Assembly: GCA_016792685.1 (NCBI GenBank)
Contig: JAEULQ010000079.1
Coordinates: forward strand, 1-49,601
Reading direction: 5' to 3'
Length of the DNA stretch: 49,601 bases
From: Tabrizicola sp.
Lineage (GTDB): Bacteria > Pseudomonadota > Alphaproteobacteria > Rhodobacterales > Rhodobacteraceae
The notes beneath the pieces were generated by a model. It worked only from the letters and a program-made list of their open reading frames with translations, was not told where the DNA came from and ran no database searches. Positions 1 to 8,094 of this stretch are shown here, one piece after another. The translations under genes were made by a program, and so were the position numbers. The stretch's first letter is position 1; every line of letters begins with the position of its first letter.

Positions 1-1271
1 GATACGGGCTGATCGGCTCGGCCTGCGTCACGGCGCTGGCCGAGTCGGGCTTTGAGGTCACAGGCATCGGGCGGCTGGCAAGTGCGGCCCGCGGTGCCGA
101 CCCCCGCGCGTCCTGGGTGTTCCGCGATATCCCCTCGGTCACGCCTGAAGAGTGGCAGACCTTGCTTGCCGGGGTTTCGGTCGTCGTCAATGCCGCCGGC
201 GCGCTGCAGGATGGCGCCCGCGATGATCTGGAGGCGATCCATGTCCACACCCTCTCTGCGCTGACACGGGCCGCGGCCGATTTGCCGCTGCGCATCATCC
301 AGATCTCCGCGGCCGGCGTCTCGCCCACCGCCTCGACCCGTTTCTTCCGGACCAAGGCCGAAGGCGATGCGATCCTGGCGCGTGAGGGGCGCGATTGGGT
401 GATCCTGCGTCCAGCGCTTGTCCTTGCGCCCGAAGCCTATGGCGGTACGGCCCTGTTGCGTGCCGCCGCAAGCCTGCCCGGTCTTCTGCCCGAAGTCCTG
501 CCGGAGGCCCGGATCCAGACGGTTCATATCGGCGACCTTGCCGCGGCCGTCGTCGCAGCAGCCAAGGGCGAGGTTCCACACGCCACCGTCGCCGATCTTT
601 GCGAAGCCGAAAGCCAAAACCTGCCTGAGCTTTCCCTTGCCCTGCGGCGCTGGCTTGGCCTGCCCGAGCCCCGCTTTCGCCCCCGCTTGCCCCGCTGGCT
701 TTTGCAGGCAAGCTCGCGCATTGCCGACGCGCTTGGCCATCTGGGCTGGCGTTCGCCCTTGCGCAGCACCGCTCTTCGGGCCCTGGCGGACGGTATCACC
801 GGCGACCCAGCGACCTGGACCAATGCTGGCGGAGCGCCCTGCCGCCCGCTGTCGGCAACACTTGCTTCGATGCCCGCCACGCGGGCCGACCGCCTTGCTG
901 CCCGCGCCTTCCTGGCACTTCCTCTTGCCATCGCAACCCTTGCGGTCTTCTGGATGCTGTCCGGCCTTGTCACCCTTGCCGCACCGCAGGCCGCCGACCA
1001 TGTCCTGACCAGCCGCGGCATGTCCGAACCCCTTGCCCAGACCCTGGTCCGGGGCGGAGCCCTGGCCGACATCCTGCTCGGCCTCATGATCCTCTGGCGC
1101 CCCGGTGCGCGGCTGGCTGCCCTTGGCATGGCCGGGCTTTCGGCGACCTACCTTGCCCTTAGCCTCTTCACCGCCCCTGACCTCTGGGCCGACCCGCTTG
1201 GCCCGATGCTCAAGGTCCTGCCCGGTCTGGTCCTTGCACTCTGGGTCTGGCTATTCCTCGAGGACCGATGA
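1..1271 (+). CDS. NAD(P)-binding/NmrA-like oxidoreductase with C-terminal DoxX-like membrane domain (5' truncated)
   Basis: The reading frame is open from the first complete codon (base 3) to TGA at 1269-1271, so the N-terminus lies outside the window; about 422 residues are visible. The visible start (YGLIGSACVTALAESGF) is the tail of a Rossmann GxxGxxG loop and its following helix, as in atypical SDR/NmrA and complex I NDUFA9-like proteins. The last ~130 residues hold about four hydrophobic segments (for example LVRGGALADILLGLMILW), matching the DoxX-like domain often fused to such SDRs. Substrate unknown. Its stop overlaps the ATG of the next membrane protein (ATGA), so the two are probably translationally coupled. 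The family call is confident; the role is not. Confidence 0.8.
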   Translation, partial: YGLIGSACVTALAESGFEVTGIGRLASAARGADPRASWVFRDIPSVTPEEWQTLLAGVSVVVNAAGALQDGARDDLEAIHVHTLSALTRAAADLPLRIIQISAAGVSPTASTRFFRTKAEGDAILAREGRDWVILRPALVLAPEAYGGTALLRAAASLPGLLPEVLPEARIQTVHIGDLAAAVVAAAKGEVPHATVADLCEAESQNLPELSLALRRWLGLPEPRFRPRLPRWLLQASSRIADALGHLGWRSPLRSTALRALADGITGDPATWTNAGGAPCRPLSATLASMPATRADRLAARAFLALPLAIATLAVFWMLSGLVTLAAPQAADHVLTSRGMSEPLAQTLVRGGALADILLGLMILWRPGARLAALGMAGLSATYLALSLFTAPDLWADPLGPMLKVLPGLVLALWVWLFLEDR

Positions 1272-1735
1272 GCTACGAGTTTCTCCTCTACGCCCATGTG
1301 ATCGGCGCGACCGTGCTGTTGGGCACGGGGGCCGGGATCGCCTTTTTCATGGTGATGTCGCATCAAAGCCGCGACCCGAGGCTGATTGCCCATGTCGCGG
1401 GGATCGTCGTTCTTGCCGACATGCTTTTCACCGCCACGGCCGCGGTCCTGCAGCCGATCACCGGGACCCTGCTGGCGCTTCACCAGGGCTGGCGGCTGAG
1501 CGAAGGCTGGATTGCCCTGTCGCTCGTCCTCTATCTGGTCGTCGGCGCCTTCTGGCTGCCGGTCGTCTTCATGCAGATCCGCATGCGCAACCTCGCCGCC
1601 CAGGCCCGCGATCAGGGCACCCCCCTTCCGCCTGCCTATCTCCGCCTGTTCCGATGGTGGTTCGCCTTCGGCTTTCCGGCCTTCGGCGCCGTTCTGGCGA
1701 TTGTCTGGCTCATGCTGATGAAACCCGACCTCTGA
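1268..1735 (+). CDS. DUF2269 family integral membrane protein
   Basis: A 155-residue protein with about four transmembrane segments: residues ~4-28, ~45-70, ~82-105 and ~130-152. The opening (YEFLLYAHVIGATVLLGTGAG) and the G/A-rich first helix with a conserved His are typical of the DUF2269 family of predicted inner-membrane proteins of unknown function. It begins with an ATG inside the stop codon of the SDR-DoxX gene, so co-expression is expected. The pair may form a membrane redox unit, but that is inference from coupling only. No signal peptide or catalytic motif is visible. Confidence 0.8.
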   Translation: MSYEFLLYAHVIGATVLLGTGAGIAFFMVMSHQSRDPRLIAHVAGIVVLADMLFTATAAVLQPITGTLLALHQGWRLSEGWIALSLVLYLVVGAFWLPVVFMQIRMRNLAAQARDQGTPLPPAYLRLFRWWFAFGFPAFGAVLAIVWLMLMKPDL

Positions 1736-1823
1736 CCCCGGGTTCCCGTTCGCCCTTGTCATCCGATCGCGCGATCCTCTTGCGAGGGGTGCCTGAGCTG
1801 CATCGACGCGCTGCCCAAAGCGA

Positions 1824-1851
1824 AAGGCCCCGAGGTTTCCCCCGGGGCCTT
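1824..1851 (-). terminator. Intrinsic-terminator-like hairpin after the TRAP binding-protein gene
   Basis: Nine-base-pair perfect stem (AAGGCCCCG/CGGGGCCTT) with a 10-nt loop, 18 nt beyond the takP-like stop on the minus strand. The tail is only moderately T-rich (TTCGCTTT). Because it lies between convergent genes it may serve both strands. Confidence 0.6.
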
Positions 1852-1869
1852 CCGAACCTGAGACAGGGC

Positions 1870-2973
<1,104 letters not shown>

Positions 2974-3098
2974 TCAGAACTCCTCCAGTGTTGGCCCCCG
3001 GGTGCGCGATTGTCAGCATGCGCCCCGCAGTGTGCGACATAGACCCTATTCAAGGCCCAGCAAGATAGGAACACAAATCTGCGCCAGCCAAGCCATTA

Positions 3099-3119
3099 TT
3101 GGTAAAACGTTATTACCAA
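3099..3119. promoter_or_regulatory. Operator-like inverted repeat between takP and the VOC gene
   Basis: TTGGTAA - 7 nt - TTACCAA, a perfect 7-bp dyad, with an inner AACGTT that is itself palindromic. It sits almost in the middle of the 283-bp divergent intergenic region in an AT-richer patch, the usual place for an operator. No regulator gene is adjacent, so the cognate factor is unknown (a GntR- or LacI-like repressor is possible). The rest of 2974-3256 holds nothing else I can support. Confidence 0.45.
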
Positions 3120-3256
3120 AGGAAAGGACAACCAAGAATTGTGCGGCCTGTCGGCGGTAACAGCCGCAGGCAACTGACCACACGCCTGCGCCATCACTTG
3201 GCTATGCTAGGAAATGGGACAAGGTCCGGGAATCACCATCTGAAAAGGAAGCCCCG

Positions 3257-3655
3257 ATGTTCAGTTATGTTTCCCTCGGAACCTGCGATCTTGCCCGCGC
3301 GATGCGGTTCTACGATGCAGTCCTTTCCCCGCTCGGGCACGCTCGGATCGAGGATTACGACCCCGAGGACCGCTCGGCCGCCTGGGGGCAGGACGACCCC
3401 GGCCCGCATCTCTGGGTCACCCAACCCTTTGATGGACAACCGGCCAGTGTCGGCAATGGGACGATGGTCTCTTTCCTGGCAGAGAGCCGGGCGGCGGTCG
3501 ATGCCTTTCATGCAGCCGCCCTGGCCCATGGCGGTACTGACGAAGGCACACCGGGCCTGCGGCCGCAGTATGGCCCACATTTCTATGCCGGATATGTCCG
3601 AGATCCCGATGGCAACAAGCTTAACGCCGTTTGCTATCGCCCGAGCCCCGACTGA
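3257..3655 (+). CDS. VOC family (glyoxalase/bleomycin-resistance fold) protein
   Basis: 132 residues, a single VOC domain: the opening MFSYVSLGTCDLARAMRFYD is the first beta-alpha unit, and the ending HFYAGYVRDPDGNKLNAVCY is the canonical last strand with the DPDGN turn and a metal-ligand-like position. Small VOC proteins of this length work as dimers; substrates vary (methylglyoxal-glutathione, antibiotics, dioxygenase substrates) and cannot be assigned here. An AAGGAAG ribosome-binding site lies just before the ATG. It is divergent from takP and followed after 72 bp by the cation antiporter gene on the same strand. Confidence 0.85.
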   Translation: MFSYVSLGTCDLARAMRFYDAVLSPLGHARIEDYDPEDRSAAWGQDDPGPHLWVTQPFDGQPASVGNGTMVSFLAESRAAVDAFHAAALAHGGTDEGTPGLRPQYGPHFYAGYVRDPDGNKLNAVCYRPSPD

Positions 3656-3727
3656 CCGATTTCACTTGGCCCAACTCTTGTTTCGCCGCAACAAACCAAC
3701 CTCCACCGAAAGCACCGAGAGACAATC

Positions 3728-4642
3728 GTGACCTTCATCTATTTCCTGATCGGCCTTGCAGGCCTGCTTCTTGGTGGTGAGCTTCTGGTGCGAGGCGCCT
3801 CAACTATCGCGCGCAAGTTCCACCTCTCTCCTCTTCTCATTGGCCTCACGGTCGTGGGCTTCGGCACCTCCGCGCCCGAACTGATCGTGTCGGTCAAGGC
3901 CGCACTCTCCGGTCAGCCGGGCATCGCCATCGGCGGCGCACTTGGCTCGAACATCAGCAATGTCTTGCTGATCCTTGGCATCTCGGCCCTGATCTCGCCG
4001 CTGGTCATTTCCGGTCGCAAGCTCTGGCGTGACCTCGGCTTCATGCTGCTCGCGACCTTTGCCATCTGGAGGATGCTCGGCGACGGGATCGTCACGCGTT
4101 GGGAGGGGCTGCTCTTGCTCCTGGGCTTGTCAGGCTTCCTGACCGTGGCCTTCCTTGCCGGGCGCAGCCAGCCGCAGCCGGAAAGCCAAGAACCCTTAAG
4201 CCCCGCTTCCCGGTCCTGGATCATGACCGGCGCCGGTCTTGTTCTTCTGGTGATCGGCGCGCATTTCCTTGTGGACAGCGCAACCGTCATGGCCCGCGCC
4301 CTTGGCGTAAGCGAGGCGTTGATCGGTCTTACCATCGTCGCCGTCGGCACCTCGCTGCCCGAGCTTGCGACCAGCGTGATCGCCGCCTGGCGCGGGCAGA
4401 CCGAGATCTCGGTCGGCAACATCATTGGCTCGAACATCTTCAATATCTTCGGGATATTGGGTCTGACCGCGCTCATCACCCCGATCCCTGCCGAAGCACG
4501 TTTTGCGGCGCTTGACATGTGGTGGGTTGCCGGTTCGGCCCTGGGCCTGACTCTGATCGCGGTCCTGATTGGAGGCTTGCCCCGCAAGGCGGGCCTCGCC
4601 CTCCTTGGTGCCTATGCAGTCTATCTGGTCTTCGCAGCCTGA
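3728..4642 (+). CDS. yrbG: Calcium/sodium antiporter, CaCA superfamily (YrbG-like)
   Basis: 304 residues, about ten transmembrane helices in two inverted halves. Both signature alpha-repeats are present: GFGTSAPELIVS (~44-55) followed by GSNISNVLLILG (~73-84), and VGTSLPELATSV followed by GSNIFNIFGILG in the second half. The two acidic residues of the GTSxPE motifs are the cation-coordinating positions of this family. Length matches bacterial YrbG-type exchangers. The start is GTG at 3728 with GAGAGA upstream. Expected role: inner-membrane Ca2+ (or K+)/Na+ exchange. A strong GC hairpin follows the stop. Confidence 0.9.
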   Translation: MTFIYFLIGLAGLLLGGELLVRGASTIARKFHLSPLLIGLTVVGFGTSAPELIVSVKAALSGQPGIAIGGALGSNISNVLLILGISALISPLVISGRKLWRDLGFMLLATFAIWRMLGDGIVTRWEGLLLLLGLSGFLTVAFLAGRSQPQPESQEPLSPASRSWIMTGAGLVLLVIGAHFLVDSATVMARALGVSEALIGLTIVAVGTSLPELATSVIAAWRGQTEISVGNIIGSNIFNIFGILGLTALITPIPAEARFAALDMWWVAGSALGLTLIAVLIGGLPRKAGLALLGAYAVYLVFAA

Positions 4643-4648
4643 AACAAA

Positions 4649-4667
4649 GGGGCGGCCAAGCCGCCCC
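4649..4667. terminator. Bidirectional terminator between convergent antiporter and GST genes
   Basis: GGGGCGG - CCAAG - CCGCCCC, a perfect 7-bp stem with a 5-nt loop in the 33-bp gap between convergent stops. Short T-runs flank it on both strands, so it could serve both genes. Confidence 0.65.
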
Positions 4668-4675
4668 TCCTTCGT

Positions 4676-5287
4676 TCAGATCATCCCTTCGGCCCGCATC
4701 GCCGCCTGCACCGCGGGCCGCTCGGCAACCCTGGCCCGAAGCGCGGTGATGTTCGGGTAGCGGCCTAGGTCATGGCCGAACCCCTTCGACCAGCCGCTGA
4801 TGGTGAAAAGGTAGCCGTCTGCCAACGTATAGCCCGTCGGCACCAGATACTCCCGCCCGTCCGAAAGCAGCCCCTCCAGCCAGGCAAGCTTGGTGTCGAT
4901 CACGCCGAACTGTGCCGCCTTTGCCTCTTCCGTCACGCCCGGCCGGAACAGCGGCGCATAGCCCGACTTGTGCAGCTCGCCGGAAATGAAGTTCATCGCC
5001 TCCTGCATCCGTGCCCTTGCAAGCGTGCCGGCCGCCGGCGCAATTCCAGCCTCCGGCTTCTGGTCAGCCACATACTGCATGATCGCCACGCCTTCGGTCA
5101 GCACTTCACCGGGCGAATTCTCCAGCGCTGGGACCGAGCCCTTCGGGTTCACTGTCCGGAAATCGCTGCCGCCTGCCGTGGTCTTGGCCCGCAAGTCCAC
5201 CTTCTCTGCCGTGAAATCCGATCCGGTCTCGTAAAGCGCAATATGGCAGGCCAGCGAGCATGTGCCCGGCGTGGTAAACAGTCTCAT
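4676..5287 (-). CDS. Glutathione S-transferase family protein
   Basis: 203 residues, typical GST length. The N-terminal thioredoxin-like domain (~1-78) has MRLFTTPGTCSLACHI, with Cys10 in the position used by beta-class bacterial GSTs, the cis-Pro loop KGSVPAL (Pro53) and the LTEGVAI glutathione-binding segment (Glu65). An all-helical C-terminal domain follows (~87-203). Likely cytosolic, conjugating glutathione to electrophiles or acting in thiol exchange; substrate not deducible. The gene stands alone, convergent with the antiporter and divergent from the ilv leader promoter. Confidence 0.88.
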   Translation of the reverse strand: MRLFTTPGTCSLACHIALYETGSDFTAEKVDLRAKTTAGGSDFRTVNPKGSVPALENSPGEVLTEGVAIMQYVADQKPEAGIAPAAGTLARARMQEAMNFISGELHKSGYAPLFRPGVTEEAKAAQFGVIDTKLAWLEGLLSDGREYLVPTGYTLADGYLFTISGWSKGFGHDLGRYPNITALRARVAERPAVQAAMRAEGMI

Positions 5288-5558
5288 CTCTTCGGCTCCT
5301 TTTCAGCCCGGACCCGTCCGGGCATAACCGCGGCAGCGATATCAACATCGGCGGCGCCTGTCCCGGGCAAACGCGACTCATTGCCGCGCAGGGCCTGTGC
5401 CCATCCGCGCAATATTGCGAAAGTTGCGCGCGACGACCGCCTGTCGCAAGAAAAGTTCAAATTTCCCGGGCGATAGCGACATTTTCTGTTTGCAAATCCC
5501 GTTGACGCCCGGCATATCCCCCCCTACTGTTCCGACCGAACGTGAAGGGGATGGGCCA
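5288..5558. other. Intergenic region upstream of the ilv leader
   Basis: Apart from the promoter at 5502-5530 and the leader ribosome-binding site (GAAGGGG, 5544-5550) I see no gene here. The GST promoter should lie within the first part, but no clear hexamers stand out. The stretch around 5445-5500 is AT-richer than its surroundings. Confidence 0.5.
5502..5530 (+). promoter_or_regulatory. Sigma70-type promoter of the ilv leader operon
   Basis: TTGACG (5502-5507), a 17-nt spacer, then TACTGT (5525-5530). Transcription would start near 5537, just before the ribosome-binding site and start of the leader peptide, which is exactly what an attenuator needs. Confidence 0.65.
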
Positions 5559-5606
5559 ATGGCCAGACTTCTTGTCATCGTAGGAAGGAAGCGCATGGGC
5601 CGGTAA
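5559..5606 (+). CDS. ilvL: ilv leader peptide (attenuator peptide), 15 residues
   Basis: An ATG with GAAGGGG about 8 nt upstream opens a 15-codon frame, MARLLVIVGRKRMGR, ending in TAA at 5604-5606. Residues 4-8 are Leu-Leu-Val-Ile-Val (codons at 5568-5582), precisely the branched-chain amino acids made by the downstream enzymes, the hallmark of a ribosome-mediated attenuator. It lies between a good promoter and a terminator hairpin that precedes the acetolactate synthase gene by 24 nt. Starvation for charged Leu/Val/Ile tRNA should stall the ribosome on these codons. That logic is established for ilv leaders in enterobacteria; its use here is inferred from the layout. Confidence 0.85.
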   Translation: MARLLVIVGRKRMGR

Positions 5607-5633
5607 CGGTTGACCATAGTGGTTCCCATGCGC
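5591..5633 (+). promoter_or_regulatory. Candidate antiterminator hairpin of the ilv attenuator
   Basis: GCGCATGGG (5591-5599) pairs perfectly with CCCATGCGC (5625-5633). The left arm lies in the last codons of the leader peptide, the right arm overlaps the first two bases of the terminator stem. A ribosome reaching the leader stop codon would cover the left arm and leave the terminator free; a ribosome stalled at the Leu-Leu-Val-Ile-Val codons would leave it exposed. The overlap with the terminator is short, so the switch is plausible but not proven. Confidence 0.55.
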
Positions 5634-5660
5634 CCCCGAAGGAAACTCCGGGGGCTTTTT
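5632..5660 (+). terminator. Attenuator terminator upstream of acetolactate synthase
   Basis: GCCCCCG (5632-5638) and CGGGGGC (5649-5655) form a 7-bp all-GC stem with a 10-nt loop, followed directly by TTTTT (5656-5660). A textbook intrinsic terminator 25 nt before the ilv structural gene. Confidence 0.85.
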
Positions 5661-5684
5661 GTTGCGAATTGAGGAGAGACGGAA

Positions 5685-7430
5685 ATGACCAAGCAGATGA
5701 CCGGAGCGAAGATGGTGGTCCAGGCCCTGAAGGATCAGGGTGTCGAGGTCGTCTTCGGCTATCCAGGCGGTGCAGTCCTTCCGATCTATGACGAGCTTTT
5801 CCTGCAGAATGACATCCGCCACATCCTGGTGCGCCACGAACAGGGCGCGGTCCACATGGCCGAGGGTTATGCCCGCTCCACCGGCAAGCCCGGCGTGGCG
5901 CTGGTGACCTCGGGCCCCGGCGCGACCAATGCAGTGACCGGCCTCACCGACGCGCTGATGGATTCGATCCCGATCGTGGTGCTGACCGGCCAGGTTCCGA
6001 CCTTCATGATCGGCACCGACGGCTTCCAGGAGGCCGATACGGTTGGCATCACCCGGCCCTGCACCAAGATGAACTGGCTGGTGAAGGACACGGCAAAGCT
6101 TTCGGAAACCATCCATCAGGCCTTCCACGTCTCGACCCACGGCCGCCCCGGCCCGGTTCTGGTCGACATCCCCAAGGACGTGCAGTTTGCCACGGCCGAC
6201 TATGTGCCCGCCGAAAAGGCCAAGATCGCGCATTACCAGCCCCGCACCGAAGGCGACGCCGCCCGGATTGCCCAACTGGTCGAGCTGATGGAGCAGGCCG
6301 AACGCCCGATCCTTTATACCGGCGGCGGGGTCATCAACTCTGGCCCGCGCGCCAGCGCCCTGCTGCGCGAACTGGCGGCCGAGACGAACTTTCCGGTCAC
6401 CTCCACGCTGATGGGCCTCGGCGCCTATCCAGCCTCGGGCAAGAACTGGGTCGGCATGCTTGGCATGCACGGGCTTTACGAGGCCAACCTCGCGATGCAC
6501 GGCTGCGACCTGATGATCAACATCGGCGCCCGCTTCGACGACCGGATCACCGGCCGGGTCAAGGACTTCTCGCCCCGTTCGAAGAAGGCCCATATCGACA
6601 TCGACCCTTCCTCGATCAACAAGGTCATCCATGTCGACGTGCCGATCGTTGGCGATGTGACCAAGGTGCTGGAAGAGCTTCTCCGCCAGTGGCGCGCGCG
6701 CGGGTCGAAGACCGACCAGCGCGGCCTGGCAAGCTGGTGGAAGCAGATCGATGAATGGCGGGCGGTGAAATGCCTGACCTACAAACCCTCGACCACCACG
6801 ATCAAACCGCAATACGCGCTGGAGCGGCTTGAGGCCCTGACCAAGGGCATGGACCGCTACATCACGACCGAGGTCGGCCAGCATCAGATGTGGGCCGCGC
6901 AATACCTCGGCTTCGAGGACCCTAACCGCTGGATGACCTCTGGCGGCCTTGGCACCATGGGCTACGGGCTGCCGGCGTCGATCGGCGTGCAGATCGCCCA
7001 TCCCGAGGCGCTGGTGATCAACGTCGCGGGTGAGGCCTCGTGGCTCATGAACATGCAGGAAATGGGAACCGCGATGCAGTTCCGCGCCCCGGTCAAACAG
7101 TTCATCCTGAACAACGAACGCCTCGGCATGGTCCGCCAGTGGCAGGAGCTTCTGCACGGCGAGCGCTATTCGTCGTCCTGGTCGGAAAGCCTGCCGGATT
7201 TCGTGAAGCTGGCCGAAGCCTTCGGCTGCAAGGGCATCAAGTGCGAGGACCCCAAGGACCTCGACGACGCGATCATGGAGATGATCCGTTACGATGGCCC
7301 GGTGATCTTCGACTGCCTGGTGGAAAAGCACGAAAACTGCTTCCCGATGATCCCGAGCGGCAAGCCGCACAACGAGATGCTTCTCTCCGCTGACGCCGAG
7401 GCCTTCCGCTCCGGGGCGGTGCTGGTTTGA
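5685..7430 (+). CDS. ilvI: Acetolactate synthase, large catalytic subunit
   Basis: 581 residues, three-domain ThDP enzyme: N-terminal PYR domain with FGYPGGAVLPIYDE and the catalytic Glu52 (HEQGAVHMAEGYA), central FAD-binding domain (~190-330), C-terminal PP domain. It makes 2-acetolactate from two pyruvates, or 2-aceto-2-hydroxybutyrate, the first common step to Val, Leu and Ile. The ThDP/Mg motif, usually GDG...NN, reads G449-E-A ... N476-N477, with Glu in place of the usual Asp. The GMVRQWQ segment near the active-site channel is intact. GAGGAGAG lies just before the ATG. It is the first structural gene behind the ilv attenuator and is followed by the regulatory subunit after 61 bp. Called ilvB in some annotations. 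Confidence 0.95.
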   Translation: MTKQMTGAKMVVQALKDQGVEVVFGYPGGAVLPIYDELFLQNDIRHILVRHEQGAVHMAEGYARSTGKPGVALVTSGPGATNAVTGLTDALMDSIPIVVLTGQVPTFMIGTDGFQEADTVGITRPCTKMNWLVKDTAKLSETIHQAFHVSTHGRPGPVLVDIPKDVQFATADYVPAEKAKIAHYQPRTEGDAARIAQLVELMEQAERPILYTGGGVINSGPRASALLRELAAETNFPVTSTLMGLGAYPASGKNWVGMLGMHGLYEANLAMHGCDLMINIGARFDDRITGRVKDFSPRSKKAHIDIDPSSINKVIHVDVPIVGDVTKVLEELLRQWRARGSKTDQRGLASWWKQIDEWRAVKCLTYKPSTTTIKPQYALERLEALTKGMDRYITTEVGQHQMWAAQYLGFEDPNRWMTSGGLGTMGYGLPASIGVQIAHPEALVINVAGEASWLMNMQEMGTAMQFRAPVKQFILNNERLGMVRQWQELLHGERYSSSWSESLPDFVKLAEAFGCKGIKCEDPKDLDDAIMEMIRYDGPVIFDCLVEKHENCFPMIPSGKPHNEMLLSADAEAFRSGAVLV

Positions 7431-7436
7431 TTTGTC

Positions 7437-7457
7437 GGACCGGGGCAATCCCGGTCC
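7437..7457 (+). other. Intercistronic hairpin between the two acetolactate synthase genes
   Basis: GGACCGGG - GCAAT - CCCGGTCC, a perfect 8-bp stem with a 5-nt loop, 7 nt after the large-subunit stop. There is no T-tract, so it is more likely an RNA-stabilising or expression-balancing element than a terminator. Confidence 0.55.
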
Positions 7458-7491
7458 GCCCGCATGACAAGAACAGAAGAAAGCCGCTGAC

Positions 7492-8052
7492 ATGTCCGCA
7501 CTGAACATCAAGAAGGGCTCGACCAGCCATTCGGCCTATGACCTCCGCTCGGGTCTGTCCGAAGTCGAGGAAAGCCACACCCTGGCGGTGATCGTCGAGA
7601 ACGAACCGGGTGTCCTCGCCCGCGTCATCGGGCTTTTCTCTGGTCGCGGCTACAACATCGACAGCCTGACGGTCGCCGAAGTCGACCACACCGGTCACCG
7701 CAGCCGGATCACCATCGTCACCCGTGGCACGCCCGCCGTCATCGACCAGATCGAGGCCCAGCTCCGCCGCATGGTGCCGGTCCATGCCGTCCACGACCTG
7801 ACCATGGAAGGTCCAAGCGTCCAGCGTGAACTTGCGCTACTGAAAGTCGCAGGCACCGGCGCCGCACGGGTCGAGGCGCTGCAGCTGGCGGAAATCTTCC
7901 GCGCCAATGTGGTGGATTCGACGCTGGAAAGCTTCGTCTTCGAGATGACCGGCACCCCGGACAAGATCGACGCCTTCGCCGAACTGATGCGCCCGCTTGG
8001 CCTGCTGGAGATCGCCCGGACAGGCGTCGCTGCGCTGAAGCGCGGGGTGTAG
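7492..8052 (+). CDS. ilvN: Acetolactate synthase, small regulatory subunit
   Basis: 186 residues, the usual length for the one-ACT-domain IlvN/IlvH type with a C-terminal ALS_ss domain. The ACT domain starts at ~25 with TLAVIVENEPGVLARVIGLF, where the Asn and the GVL turn form the valine-binding site, then GRGYNIDSLTV. The C-terminal half (~110-175) activates the catalytic subunit. Together with the upstream gene it forms the holoenzyme and gives valine feedback inhibition. Relative to many homologues there is a ~25-residue N-terminal extension (SALNIKKGSTSHSAYDLRSG), also seen in related alphaproteobacteria. Same operon, after the 7437-7457 hairpin. The symbol ilvH is used equally. Confidence 0.95.
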   Translation: MSALNIKKGSTSHSAYDLRSGLSEVEESHTLAVIVENEPGVLARVIGLFSGRGYNIDSLTVAEVDHTGHRSRITIVTRGTPAVIDQIEAQLRRMVPVHAVHDLTMEGPSVQRELALLKVAGTGAARVEALQLAEIFRANVVDSTLESFVFEMTGTPDKIDAFAELMRPLGLLEIARTGVAALKRGV

Positions 8053-8074
8053 GTCGGGCTTAGGCCCGTCCTGT

Positions 8075-8094
8075 GGCGGGGGCCAAGCTCCGCC
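8075..8094. terminator. Possible bidirectional terminator between ilvN and enoyl-CoA hydratase
   Basis: GGCGGGG and CTCCGCC form a 7-bp stem (one G-T pair) around GCCAAG in the 42-bp convergent gap. No clear T-tract on the plus strand, so the call is weak. Confidence 0.35.

Noticed and set aside
3665-3727. Possible short peptide gene between the VOC and antiporter genes
   Set aside because: No start codon with a ribosome-binding site and no coding-like third-position bias; treated as leader sequence.
5457-7511. 684-codon frame opposite the acetolactate synthase gene
   Set aside because: Antisense shadow of a certain gene; it also runs through the attenuator region and has low-complexity composition.
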